Below are positions 34,578 to 44,674 of a DNA stretch of 64,000 nucleotides, in pieces. The notes under the pieces are model-generated. The model saw nothing but the letters and a program-made list of their open reading frames with translations, was not told the DNA's origin and ran no database searches. Made by a program: the position numbers and the translations under genes. This DNA is from Riptortus pedestris (lineage: Eukaryota > Arthropoda > Insecta > Hemiptera > Alydidae). Every line of letters begins with the position of its first letter. Position 1 is the stretch's first letter. The DNA lies in NCBI GenBank assembly GCA_019009955.1, contig CM032233.1, forward strand, positions 92,262,001 through 92,326,000, in the 5' to 3' direction.

Positions 34578-34620
<43 letters not shown>

Positions 34621-35134
34621 ATGTGCGTCTGTTACCGCTCTAGCGGTCGCAATTATTTTTTAATCGTTACCAAACTCGATATTTAGTCGTTTTATGGAAA
34701 AAAGAAAGATCAATTTCATTAACGGCTGAAATCGGGCCAGGTGAGAGGGTGTTTAGAGGGGAAGCATTTCGAAATATCTCCGTTACTATACGTCGGATCG
34801 AAGAATTGTATTGAACCAATCTTATTGCAAATTGTATGTACCATAAATATTGTTGTAAACATTTATTCTTTATCTTGGATATCAACAGAAATATTTGCAT
34901 TTTTCAATTTTCAGCCTTCAGCAAACCCCCACTTCTACTCATACAACATAAACAATAGCCTGTTATATAATAAACCAATTTGAAGCTTAATACCAAATAC
35001 TGTTTTCAAGAGATTTATTATTATTACTTAATTATACAAGATACATGTCTGTTGATCACCCCCCCCCCCCCGAAATTTCGTAGTGGGCAGACGGAACAAC
35101 GATATCCATTTTATTAGCTTTAGGCTTATCGCTT

Positions 35135-35515
35135 TCAATAGGCATGATATCGTCGAAAAGAAAGAATGCCCAGCCTATTTTTACGTCGACCTTTTATTAT
35201 GACAAGTTTATCAGAAATACCTATATTTAAAGAATCAATGTTTTTCTCTTTACTTGTTTCTTGCTTTCCATCGACCTTAGAAATCTCTTCTTCCAAAGAT
35301 TTTATTTTACTTACTGTACTGTTTTCAAACAGATTCAATAGCAGTTTCCTCCCTATCCTCGTTCTCCTCATCTTTTTTTTTCTTTTTTGACAATTTTCAT
35401 TATTGTCATTTAGTTTGTTATGACCACTCCAAAACCCTTTTCCATCAGTAATTATTTCGTCCATTATTCTGAAATGAGCAATAATAAAATACTGAAATAA
35501 CCAAGAATTCGTCAA
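35135..35515 (-). CDS. Hypothetical 126-codon frame, basic, coiled-coil-like
   Basis: I do not recognise this frame. It is Lys/Arg-rich (KRKKKMRRTRIGRK in the middle), has a short heptad-like acidic/basic stretch (KIKSLEEEISKVDGKQETSK), and ends with a second basic patch (KGRRKNRLGILSFRR). It lacks a signal peptide and a membrane segment. Lone basic coiled-coil frames of this kind are typical of worn LINE ORF1 or gag remnants, but nothing adjacent proves that. No intron signals or neighbours support a host gene. The HTA host copy ends about 65 bases to its left. It may be a chance frame. Confidence 0.2.
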   Translation of the reverse strand: MTNSWLFQYFIIAHFRIMDEIITDGKGFWSGHNKLNDNNENCQKRKKKMRRTRIGRKLLLNLFENSTVSKIKSLEEEISKVDGKQETSKEKNIDSLNIGISDKLVIIKGRRKNRLGILSFRRYHAY

Positions 35516-35519
35516 TTAG

Positions 35520-36150
35520 ACGTTCATAGATTGAATGACTATTTTGCCAAGCATGCGATAAATAAACCACAGCTAATAGTGTCATTATGCGAATCATGAG
35601 TCATTTTTACGCAGCTGGTTTTATTGAAGTCCTTGGTATTCTTGAAAAAATAAAGTTAACTGACCAGTGTCTTTTGAGGTTGAAAGGACACTGGCTGAAG
35701 CAGGCTAGGAAGGGTCGAGAGGTTTTCAGGTTCAAGTGTGGGGGAGTGACTTCTGTTATTCGGAGAAGTGTTGGTCAGCCTGACGCACATTGGCAATCCA
35801 GGGTTAATAACTAAATCGATTTAAAGTGATCACTCGTGACATAACCTACTTCGGTGACCTGATTGTTAACAGCCTACCCAGTACTGAAGGTTCCATTCAA
35901 CCAACTGTGATAGATTTAAGGAATTATTTTTTTATCATTCATTAACATAATTACAATAAATAATTATTTTGGGGATTTTATTAATTGTCATGATTTCTAG
36001 AAATGGAATCATTTCTGATGACGTGGAATGTAGGGCACAATTAGTCTGATTTGATATACAGTGTAGTAGAAAGTGTTTTATTGGCGACTCTTTCCATACA
36101 ATTTTGATGAAAATTCTATAATAATTATATTATATAATTTTATAACTATG
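35520..36150. other. Spacer of mixed composition
   Basis: 35590-35820 is less AT-rich and holds a 75-codon + frame (35587-35814) with no recognised domain. 35900-36150 is AT-rich. No HTA module. Confidence 0.35.
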
Positions 36151-36204
36151 AAAGATATAAGAAGTATATTCAGCTTATGAAACAAAGGGGTCGCTAAATA
36201 GGTG

Positions 36205-36515
36205 GTATGTGTGTCTATTACCGCTCTAGCGGTCGTAATTATTGTTTTATCGTTACCAAACTCAATATATGAGCGTTTAATGAAAAACTAAAGATTAAGT
36301 TCGTTAACGGATGAAATCGGACCAGAGAAGGGGGGGGGGTTTAGAAGGCAGGCATTTCGAAAATTCCAATTATACGACCGACTATACGTCCGATGGAAGA
36401 ATTGTATTGAACTAATCTTATTGCAAATTAAATGTAGTATAAATATTCTTGTATACATTTATTCTCTATTTTGAATAACAACCGAGATATTTGCATTCTT
36501 CAATTTTTAATATTG
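36205..36515 (-). mobile_element. HTA core fragment inside a Jockey remnant
   Basis: Reversed palindrome (ttaccgctctagcggtcgta), core (tcgttaacggatgaaatcgg) with a poly-G run, and ttattgcaaattaaatgtag up to gagatatttgcattcttcaa. Neither the R nor the L end is present. It is bracketed by a repeated 46-base Jockey segment. Confidence 0.75.
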
Positions 36516-36522
36516 GTTCTAA

Positions 36523-36790
36523 GAAATAAATAAGAAGTATATGCAGCTTATGAAACAAATGGGTTTGTAAAAAGGCGGTGAGCCTATGGGAAAAAACCAA
36601 GTAGTAAATTGCTCCCTTCTTAATCTTTAAATTAATAAATCTGTTACATAGCTTGTTATTTATGGGTTCGAAATAATACGTGGAGCATCGTACTATGGTG
36701 CGCAGGACTTTGGATTGGAAAGTCTGGATGCGTCTGATGTTCGAAGATTTTGCTGTAGCCCACACTCCTATTGCGGATGTCCATATTACA
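36523..36790 (-). pseudogene. Jockey-like retrotransposon fragment, second subfamily
   Basis: The minus-strand frame contains WATAKSSNIRRIQTFQSKVL followed by RTIVRCSTYYF, equivalent to the post-RT segment 'WG-AKPSN--KIQ-FQSK-LR-I---P-Y' of Jockey-type elements. It continues about 60 codons (NNKLCNRFINLKIKKGAIYY). A partial second copy of the last ~46 bases lies at 36157-36203, on the other side of an HTA fragment. Distinct from the family at 16430 and 39466. Confidence 0.6.
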
Positions 36791-36799
36791 AGAACGGAA

Positions 36800-37540
36800 A
36801 AGATAAAATGATTAACTTTGATATCTTTAATTTTTTTTAGTTTTACATGGAATAAACTCGGCCAACCTTTTGGCGGGGCCTCTTTCCATCACCACCAGTG
36901 CTAGGATAAGTGGTCATTTTGTGGACAACATAATTAATAGCTATCTCAAGCTTTGGTCATAACATTGATCTCCCGAAATGCATATTACCTAAGGAAGAAT
37001 AAAATTTGAACATTCTTCTTCTTTTAGTCATCAATTAGTAAATATTTGATTTAATGTTTTTAAAAAAGTAATCATGGCTTAGAACCTTCCCTCCTTTATT
37101 TTTTAAAACTACATGTAGCTGGCCGTTTCATCCTACCCGCCAACCTTTAACGTAATTATTCCCCTTGAGATGTTCCCAACGGAGAGTCAGGCCTACCATC
37201 AAATTGAGAAGGAAAGAGAAAAATAAATCCAATAAGCCCTTAAAAATTCCTGTAACTTATAATATGAATATTTTGAAGGGAAATGAGAGCGAGCGGAATG
37301 AAATTTAAATTAGTTAGGAAAGAGGAGAGTGGCTCAGCGGCCCATATCTCCCCGCTCCTAGAGCTTTCCCTAAATATTTCTAATTATGCTATCCCCTTTT
37401 TCGGGTTTTTGTTTTCACCATCGCTCATTTAATATGATTACAATGCTTTTGAAATTTAAAATTGATTATTAATAATTGTAGCTTTAATAGCCGTAGAGAC
37501 TGATAAATAATTAAACAACTTTTTTGGAATTCACTCTTTT
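36800..37540. other. Spacer, mixed composition
   Basis: No HTA module and no recognisable frame. Patches at 36840-36960 and 37080-37400 are less AT-rich, possibly old host DNA. Confidence 0.4.
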
Positions 37541-38408
37541 GAATCAGCTATTCAAATTGTATTCATGGCACAATTTTTGAAAATTTCTTCAAATGTCCAT
37601 CGATTCTACTTAGGCGATAACGAAAATGAGGTCCGTTCAAAACTTCAATATATACTAGCTATGGTACCCGGCTTCTCTCGGGATATCACTAGAAGGTGAA
37701 TTACGACGGCATTTTTTTTGGCAAGGCCTTATGCATTTTTAAATTTTTCCGTCTCAGTGTTTAGGGTTTATACGTGAATATCTAGCAACTAAAGCGAAAT
37801 TTTTAAGTTTGAAGAATAAAAAAGAAAGGATGTCCTGACCAATCCCTCAGTACTGATAAAAATACGTTGACAATATTAATTCATCATCATTAAGTACCAT
37901 TACTTTGACATTAAGTACGTCTGTCAGTCTTAATGACAAAGACTAACAGACATACTTGCTCAACATTTAGCATTCTCTTGACGATAAGACATATGCTGAC
38001 AGAATGCCGAAAACGACAACACCAGGACTTCCCACACGACTTACAAGACCATTTGACGGAAGACAACCCATACATTAACAACATATTCTCATCAATACAC
38101 AAAATTCAAATATACGAAAAAATTTAACATACAAATTAAGTCTGTCGTGTGCAACAAGATATCAAAATCAAAGTATATGCAATAGTTGTTGTATACGCGT
38201 TTGTACACATGTATATGTTTTCCCTGAAGGAGGACATTACGACAATCATTAGAACAAGTATCATTTTCAGCCATTCATTTCCTATTGATCATCCACCAAC
38301 TATGCTCATCGACAATGTTTTTTTTTTTGTTTTGTTTTTTTCAATGTTCACTTATAAAATCTGTAGTACATGAGAAATCTGCTTAGTTTACGCAGCCACT
38401 GCGTGACG
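37541..38408 (-). mobile_element. HTA-ended composite with foreign interior
   Basis: The left side is a reversed R module (cagctattcaaattgtattc, tcttcaaatgtccatcgatt, atgaggtccgttcaaaactt) stopping at a stub of TA. The right side is a reversed L end (gaaatctgcttagtttacgc, agccactgcgtgacgg at 38372-38408). Between them no HTA core or block is present. Instead there is an 'actagct' module at 37653 (actagctatggtacccggct, tctctcggg, ggcaagg) and about 600 bases of unrecognised sequence. The small frames here have no recognisable domain. Either the interior was replaced or two truncated copies lie near each other. Confidence 0.55.
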
Positions 38409-38414
38409 GATTTC

Positions 38415-39135
38415 TTAAAAATTTGATTTCCCTTCAGATGAAAATCAACTATTGACGTGTTATTTTCTAAAAATGAATGAAATTTTAACAATCTAAGGTC
38501 TATCGTTAATGAATAATACGTAAATACAGATATGACGTCGCAACTATTCAATATGTGTTCAAAGGATGGTGTGATCGGAAACCTCCATTGAAATCTGAAA
38601 CGGAAATTTTTCGAGACAAGTTCTTACAAGGAACTAAAATGTTGTATAATTTTCTAATAGCAGAGTCTTAAAATACGGTTTTAATTAAAATCTTCCGTCC
38701 AAGTGACCCATAAGAAAAAAGGGGTTTACTAATTTCTTTTCTAGTTGTTGAGGCCACGTACTTATCTAAAGGAGTAAAAGGAGGTGCAAACGGAACTCAG
38801 CTCGGCGGGGCCCTGTGGGCGGGTGTCGGAGTTTGAGCTGCCGCTTCTATGCACACACTTCTTTCAAGTGACGGCTACAAAGGAGCATAATTACCAAATC
38901 TCTCTTTGGGGGGCCCGCTCCGCCTTTGTCCCAGAGCGAAAGAAGCTGGAGGTAATTCAGGGGCGGTGAAGAGGGCTTCCTATTTGCTCGGAAAATCTGT
39001 GATATTTGCAGAAGGTCTGCTGGGCCTCGGATGGAGCGAGTAAACACCAGCCTCTATTCTGCCCCATCATCCTCACGCTCTGGGTCAGCATCCATCTCTC
39101 AAAGCAACCAGAACTTCCTATCTTCATTTTATCTC
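38415..39135. other. Spacer with a GC-rich island (about 38780-39115)
   Basis: The island contains runs such as ctcggcggggccctgtgggc and ggggggcccgctccgccttt, in strong contrast with the AT-rich surroundings. Short frames exist on both strands (38784-38969 +, 38847-39047 -, 38957-39184 -), none with a recognisable domain. Candidate unique host sequence or the core of an unrecognised element. Confidence 0.4.
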
Positions 39136-39465
39136 TTTTAGCAGATTTACCTTGAGGGAAATCAGCTATTGAGGTCGTACTCATGACTCGATTTCTGAAA
39201 AAATGTCCGTCGATCCTACCTAGGAGATGACGTAAATGAGGACCTTTTAAAACTAGATATATAGTGGGGCGTTCAGAGGGAGTGAATTTCGAAAATTCAA
39301 AATATCTCCGTTATTATACATCGAAATTGAAAATGTGTAAAGAATCAATCTTGTTGTAAATGTAATTGCCTACAAATGTTGTTATATACCTTCTCTAATA
39401 TGAATTGTTTTCTCTTATGTGAATATTAACCCAGATATTAAGAGCTTTTAATTTTTAGCTCTCTC

Positions 39466-40140
39466 TGACGCTCCATTTGCTCTCCAGTTACACTCAATAG
39501 CGCACTAATTCCTCAAAAATTACAAATTAGGTATTTAGAACTCCCTTTAGACAAGCGTCTAACGTGGAAAACTCACATCACACTAAAAAGACAAGAATTG
39601 AATCGACGGTACAGACTTCTACTAAGACTACTTGACAACAGATCTAAACTATCACTACACAATAAACGATTGATTTATACGACAGTACTCAGGCCACCAT
39701 GGACATACGGACTTGAACATTGGGGTTCCACCAAACCTTCAAATTCCTACAAAATCAAAACCCTCCAATCAAGCAATGTGACAGATTCCCCATTTTACGT
39801 ATCCAATTTAACTCTCCATAACGACCTCAACATTCCTATTGTCCATAGACTCCAAATCCCGGTAACAGAAAGTCCACTCTCTCCTTCCCACACATCCTAA
39901 TCCTTTAGTTGTCTTACTTTCATCTACCCATATTCCAGAAAACCCAAGACGACGTCTGAAGCGTAAGTGGCCCAGAGATCTTCTTGTGTAGTGCTCAGTA
40001 TAACTCTATGTAGTATAATCCAATGTGGGGATTGTCAATGGATAACTTCCCACCTCAATTCAATAATCAAGACAATTGTTATTATCATTCACATAATTTG
40101 CTTGTAATATTTAATATTGTTGCAAATAAACAATATCATT
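39466..40140 (+). pseudogene. Jockey-clade retrotransposon 3' fragment
   Basis: The + frame from about 39540 reads PLDKRLTWKTHITLKRQELN followed by RRYRLLLRLL, then YTTVLRPPWTYGLEHWGSTK and PSNSYKIKTLQSS, then SPFYVSNLTLHNDLNIPIVH. These phrases match the conserved region after the RT domain of Jockey elements. It is the same subfamily as 16430-17440 and better preserved here: about 100 codons are open from 39598. The catalytic RT blocks are absent (5' truncation). The 3' untranslated part (ataatttgcttgtaatattt, ttgcaaataaa) ends near 40140. Inserted in an HTA copy. Confidence 0.85.
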
Positions 40141-40498
40141 ATATATATAAAAAAATTATCTAATAGTGAACACCCACTCCCACTCATGTCATAATAACAA
40201 TAACCTGTTATAACATGAACCTTTTCATGGTAAGCTTAAATACAAAATATTGTTTTCATGAGACCTTTACTATCCCAGATACGAGCGATGACGTTATCAA
40301 TTAAGATTTGGCCTTTTTTTTCTCAAAAATGTTTATTTGACCTATACCAAACTCGACATTTATTTGTTTCAGTCAAGACTAAAGATCATATTTGTTTCAG
40401 GTAGAAATGGGGCCAGGAATAGGGGTGGGGGTTATATAAGGGGGACTCCGATATTCAAAATATCTCCGTTATTATGAGGCCGATCGAAAAATGTAATA

Positions 40499-41093
40499 GG
40501 GTGGGCCATAAAGTTGGACGGATTATAAAAAAATATATAAAAAAAACTACAAAGCTGCGGAAAGAAAAAGTATATTTATTGTAAAGTAAACAAATGGGAA
40601 ATTTATTTTTTAAAAATAACGGTGTAATTTAAGATCTTTAGTCAAAATACGCCTTAATGATGTTCTTGATATGGCGAGCTCAGCTGATCTCTTTCGGGAC
40701 GACTGTTGGGGATCACGCCGTACGGACGCCACGACTTCGCTTACATTTTCCTCCGTTCTTACCGACCTTGGACGTCCCGCAGGTTTTTCAATTAATGTCG
40801 AACCCGAAGACTCAAACTTTCTTACCCACGATCTGATCACTCTATCATTTGGACATTGGTTTAAATCATGTAAATTAAAATGCGAGCGAAATAGAAGCCA
40901 CGCAATAATGCACGAATCGCCATTTTTGTAATACGCCTTTACACAGAACGCAGGTTGCTCACCGGTGAAACGCTCCATGGCGACTGAATTTCCGAGAACC
41001 AAGCTACCTATCCCCGCTACCCGCACCCCTCTCCCGCGTTCCTGTCACGGGTAATGCGTTTTTGAAATCCGTCCAACTTTATGGCCCACCCTG
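40499..41093 (-). mobile_element. Mariner-like element, internal-deletion derivative
   Basis: Terminal inverted repeats of about 26 bases: the left begins gggtgggccataaagttgga and the right is its complement (tccaactttatggcccaccc). It is flanked by TA on each side inside an HTA core (atgtaa-TA ... TA-taatcaatc, where uninterrupted copies read ttgtatagaatcaatc). At about 595 bases it is less than half the length of an autonomous mariner-type element; the sequence encoding the DDE domain is missing. Younger than its HTA host. Confidence 0.85.
40610..40978 (-). CDS. Truncated mariner-type transposase, N-terminal HTH part
   Basis: The start at MERFTGEQ (40978) is preferred over the in-frame upstream Met at 41026, since family members begin close to the F-T-x-E-Q phrase. 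About 122 residues: ERFTGEQPAFCVKAYYKNGD opens an N-terminal domain common to arthropod mariner-like proteins (DUF4817-type), then VIRSWVRKFESSGSTLIEKP and AGRPRSVRT mark the helix-turn-helix linker. SRKRSAELAISRTSLRRILT is the second helix-turn-helix, and KDLKLHRYF precedes the stop. The DDE/DDD catalytic domain is absent, so it cannot catalyse transposition; it could at most bind its own terminal repeats. The frame is open throughout, suggesting a fairly recent insertion. Confidence 0.7.
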   Translation of the reverse strand: MERFTGEQPAFCVKAYYKNGDSCIIAWLLFRSHFNLHDLNQCPNDRVIRSWVRKFESSGSTLIEKPAGRPRSVRTEENVSEVVASVRRDPQQSSRKRSAELAISRTSLRRILTKDLKLHRYF

Positions 41094-41299
41094 TATAATC
41101 AATCTTGTTTAAATATTGATGGTCTGCAATTGTTGTCCTATACATTTGTTTCGTAACTCTGAATATTAAGGGAGTAATTTGTACTTTCTTTTTCTTTTCT
41201 TTTTCCAGTCATAATATGAGGCGAGATCTCACTAGTGACATACCAAGACTTGGGAAATCTGCTTAGTTTACGCAGCCCCTGAGTGACAGACTTTTATAC

Positions 41300-42240
41300 G
41301 AGTTACATAAGGTAATGAAATTCAGACTTCACTAGAACATTAGTCAGAATATCATCCAGGAGGCTCAAAAACGACAATTCTGTTGAAATATGAAAACCAC
41401 AAATTTTCGCCATTAAGAATTTTTGTTCTTATGGCATTTCTTTAGAAGATGCATTTAAACGGAAATATATTATTTAACTTAATGGGGTAAGAGGAACTCA
41501 AGGTGTCCCCATCAGATGGCGTTTTGAGTTCACATAACATGAGTCTACATGAGTGATTTTTACCCCCATTAAACACTTACTAACGTCATCTAGATATTGA
41601 TATTTAATTGGTATTCGACAATTATGTTTCATACATAATTTACGAAATTGCTTCTAATAGGATTTTTCGTAAGAGAAGTAGTAATATTAAAGAAAGTATG
41701 GTTGAAAATGTGTATTGCTTATTGTAAATAGTTTATTCTATCCATTGGAGAATAGGCATTTCTACGGCTTTGCCCCTCGCTTAGCTATTGTGGGTTGTGT
41801 TGGTTTTCTTGTGTAAAGGCAGGGAACACATTCGTTCCCGTACATGGGAGAATGATTCCTTTAATCCTCCAGAGTTTCTCTAATCCAACGATAAGAAAGC
41901 AGAGCGGGCAGAGGTTGTCCTAATCCGGGGGAGGTTTTATTCGCTACTGTTCCTCATAAACCGGACTTAACCACTGACCCTAGGTTTATAAAGGTAGCTA
42001 CCCATAGCCCAGGGCCCACTGTGTTTTACCGATCAGCAAAGGTAAACACACAAGTCCTTTGCAACAAGCTCCTCAAGGCGGATTCAATTTAGGAATTTTA
42101 GTATTTCCGAAGAAAATGTAAAATACAGTACATTCTCAATTTAAAAATGACCTTTAAAAACTATTATCCATAATGCTTATTTCAGACTGATTGGACGGAA
42201 GAATTTTTTTTCCAATAATGCCAAACCGTTTAAGTGAGGT
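41300..42240. other. Spacer with a higher-complexity region
   Basis: 41300-41700 is AT-rich. 41760-42090 has balanced composition (cctcgcttagctattgtggg, ccgggggaggttttattcgc), is not an HTA module and has no recognisable frame. I looked for tRNA A and B boxes here and found none. Confidence 0.4.
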
Positions 42241-42244
42241 AAAA

Positions 42245-42335
42245 ATCCGTCACGCAGGGGCTCCTTAAACTAAGCAGATTTCCCTCGTGAAGTTTAACAC
42301 TTAATAAATCTACATACTGGGAGCACAGCATCACT
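42245..42335 (+). mobile_element. HTA L end joined head-on to a reversed copy
   Basis: tccgtcacgcaggggctcct, aaactaagcagatttccctc, ataaatctacatactgggag, then at about 42335 the sequence switches to the reverse-orientation core. Confidence 0.75.
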
Positions 42336-42856
42336 ATTATTATAAATATTGTTATATACATTTCCTCTTCATCTTGAACATTAACCAAGATATTTGCATG
42401 TTTCCGTTTTCAGCCCTTAGCAAACACCCACTTGTACTCATGTTACATGAACAATACTCTTTTATATAATAAACCGCATTATTCGAAGCTTAAATACCAC
42501 ATATTGTTTTCAAGAGATCTTTATTATACGAGATACATGCAAATATGTTCTGGTAACCCCCCCCCACCCCTAAGGGGTCTTAAGTTCTTAGACCACTAAA
42601 ATTTGATTGATTGATATAAAAAATATTTTGATTCATTGTAAATTACAGTACTAGATATAGTATATAGTTTTCAATAAAATTAATATGTTATATTATGATA
42701 TATTTCAGTAATTGTTTTTCTTTCCGGTGAGAGTTGGGCATACCTGTTTTTTTTTTACGTTCAGACGCTCCCCGTTGGGACGTTATTAAAATTAACTGAA
42801 AGATTTCTTATTACCGTTTGTATTTATTCATTTGATATTCACGGTGGTGTTGTGCT
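42336..42856 (-). mobile_element. HTA type A interior, reversed, both ends missing
   Basis: Starts tataaatattgttatataca. Block A follows in order (cacttgtactcatgttacat, aagcttaaataccacatatt, poly-C run, ttgattgatataaaaaatat, taattgtttttctttccggt, attcacggtggtgttgtg), then unrelated DNA. No L end. Confidence 0.8.
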
Positions 42857-43415
42857 CAACAACATGTATGAGGAGAAACCTATGTAACAACCTTTGAACA
42901 ACAAGGCTGTGACCCAGGACAAATTTGACAAGTAGGCGTCATACATGACACCTTACCTGCTGAATGCATATTTTCCATTTTATTCTGCTCAGAATCACTC
43001 TTCTTGTCTCAAAATAACATTTAAAAAAGTTAAGAAGAATAGAGTGTTAGTGGGTGCGTGAGCTTGTGAGTACCCCCCCCCCCTTCGTCACCAATGAGAT
43101 CTTAAAATGAAATATTAAATAAAAATACGCAAGAAATATATTTACAGTATAACAATATGTAATATTTATTATACAATAACATACTATATGATACCTTTAC
43201 TTACGAAATAAATAAGCATATATTAGTAGCTTGTTATTATTATACAAAAATATATCTAAGTATAAAAAATTATATACAAATATTAACCTACACAGTACAA
43301 AAAGAAATCAAAGGACACTCATTTATAAGGAAAATAATGCAAAATACAAAACAAAAAAGACATTAAGCTATTCACTTGACGGTTCGTTATTGGCAAAACA
43401 TTCAGTGAAACCATA

Positions 43416-43473
43416 GTATACTATGTGTTCACCACAAATACTTCTTTGGAATTTACAGCAAAGATGGGCTCTT
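43416..43473 (+). repeat. 57-base direct repeat, copy 1
   Basis: tatactatgtgttcaccaca, aatacttctttggaatttac, agcaaagatgggctctt; about six differences from the copy at 44618-44674. Confidence 0.75.
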
Positions 43474-44617
43474 ATATTTTTTTTTAATTATTTATAAATC
43501 ACTATCACTTTCTTCTATTTGTCTTAAAAGTTCATTTCTAATCTCATCTTCAGTGATAAATAGCGAATTCAGTGTCATAGAAAATAAACAAAAGGGAAGT
43601 TAAACAACAAGGCTGTGTCAAATACGGCACCTACCGGCACAAACACTCCAAAAAGAACGAAAAATGTTGCAGGACAGAGCGTGCAATGACCTCGACATAT
43701 AGTTGACTATTGAATAGGAGGGTATTAAGCACGCCAGTCTTGTCCTGTTTGTTATAAGCTCATGCGTGTACAACTTACGGCATAGGTGTCACGTATGGCA
43801 CAGACTTGTCGTTTAAGGTTAAGATAAACACCCGATTCATTCAAGAATTGTGTTATCCTAACCAAATCAAAATTAGGAATATAATAACTGGATGAACCGC
43901 TGGCATTGGGGAGGCCTTAGGAAATGCGGGGCGAAGAGCATGATAAAAAAATAAAGTGTATAATAAGTCCTACTTACTCTTCAACTAACTTTTTTTTAAG
44001 TTAGTGGGTCATTTATATGAGAGAGATAAGTTGGTGTGGAGAGGTTGCCGTTCGGATGGGCTTCCCCTCCTTTCGCCATTATGCCAAGTCCCTATTCTCC
44101 TCTCCTCCCTTCAGTAATGCAGAAAACCCTCCCTCCTATTCGCATGCAAATTAATTCTTTCTAAATCACTTTGAACTTCTAAATGCGCCAACCTTGCTTC
44201 CTGCCCATTCGCCGTCAGCTTTTCCTCCCTCCATGCTTTACGACTGTAGAAAATGTTTTCCTTCTACCGCTTTGTCAAGTCTTAATATTTGCTAGCCCGG
44301 AAAACTCGTTGAGCATTTTATTTAACTCTTAGCTTTCTAAGATTCCAAATTTGAATCTTACCACCAGGAGAAATTTACGCTCACTTTGAGATTACTATTT
44401 TCTTCGTCATTTCATATTCATACCATTAATATATTGTCATTTAGGCATTTATTTTTTAGTTACAGTTTCTAATGATAATAAGGACGAAAATTGTTGATAT
44501 TATGTCATTAAAAGCGAAAAAGTTCGCTTTAGGTTATTACCAAGAAATGTATATGCCCACATATTCCCTTATCTATTATGTAAAATGTTATTTCCTAGAC
44601 GATTTTATGATGATGAG

Positions 44618-44674
44618 TATACTGTGTGTTCACCGCAAATACTTCTTTGGCATTTACAGCAAAGACAGGCTCTT
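44618..44674 (+). repeat. 57-base direct repeat, copy 2
   Basis: tatactgtgtgttcaccgca, aatacttctttggcatttac, agcaaagacaggctctt. Flanking sequences of the two copies do not match, so this is a dispersed short repeat rather than a tandem duplication. Confidence 0.75.

Larger units (their letters stand above)
34017..34582 (-). mobile_element. Solo LTR of a gypsy-like retrotransposon
   Basis: On the minus strand it starts TGTTGCAAAAATTAAATAC and ends GGTAATAAAACGTAACA, with short imperfect inverted termini (TGTTgC / GtAACA). A 4-base duplication, atat, flanks it (34013-34016 and 34583-34586). Its composition is clearly richer and more complex than the HTA host. It carries a TATA box, an initiator and a polyadenylation signal, and no internal gag or pol sequence follows, so recombination between two LTRs has probably removed the body. 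The short frames on both strands here (34160-34417, 34228-34428) are not genes. The gypsy assignment rests on TG..CA ends, the 4-base duplication and length (566 bases). Confidence 0.8.
33940..35070 (-). mobile_element. HTA element, host of a solo LTR
   Basis: R module left part (actcatgatgatattttcga, tcttcaaatctccaacgatc, ctacctagg), then the solo LTR, then a TA/GT tract (34583-34628), palindrome (ttaccgctctagcggtcgca), core (ttactatacgtcggatcgaa) and block A (cacttctactcatacaacat). It ends in a poly-C run at about 35060-35071. No L end. Confidence 0.8.
39140..41291 (-). mobile_element. HTA element, type B, host of Jockey and mariner insertions
   Basis: R end (agcagatttaccttgaggga, gaggtcgtactcatgactcg), no TA tract, and core to ttaatttttagct. 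A Jockey fragment (39466-40140) follows. The HTA sequence resumes (acacccactcccactcatgt) through block B (gatgacgttatcaattaaga, tttgacctataccaaactcg). A mariner-like element (40499-41093) interrupts it at a TA. The rest of B and the L end (gggaaatctgcttagtttac, gcagcccctgagtgacagac) complete the copy. Confidence 0.8.

Noticed and set aside
35587..35814. 75-codon + frame in a less AT-rich patch
   Set aside because: No recognisable domain, no splice or neighbouring exon evidence; composition alone is not enough to call a gene.
40497..41095. Idea that the mariner-like ends belong to the HTA family
   Set aside because: TIRs, TA duplication and the HTH frame are specific to the insert, and the HTA core is continuous when the insert is removed.
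41760..42090. Possible structured RNA or tRNA-like gene in a complex region
   Set aside because: No A/B-box pair, no cloverleaf I could draw, no match to the SINE head.
43499..43590. Minus-strand peptide FITEDEIRNELLRQIEESDS, faintly like an acidic DDE-transposase terminus
   Set aside because: Under 30 codons, no second motif, no terminal repeats found nearby.
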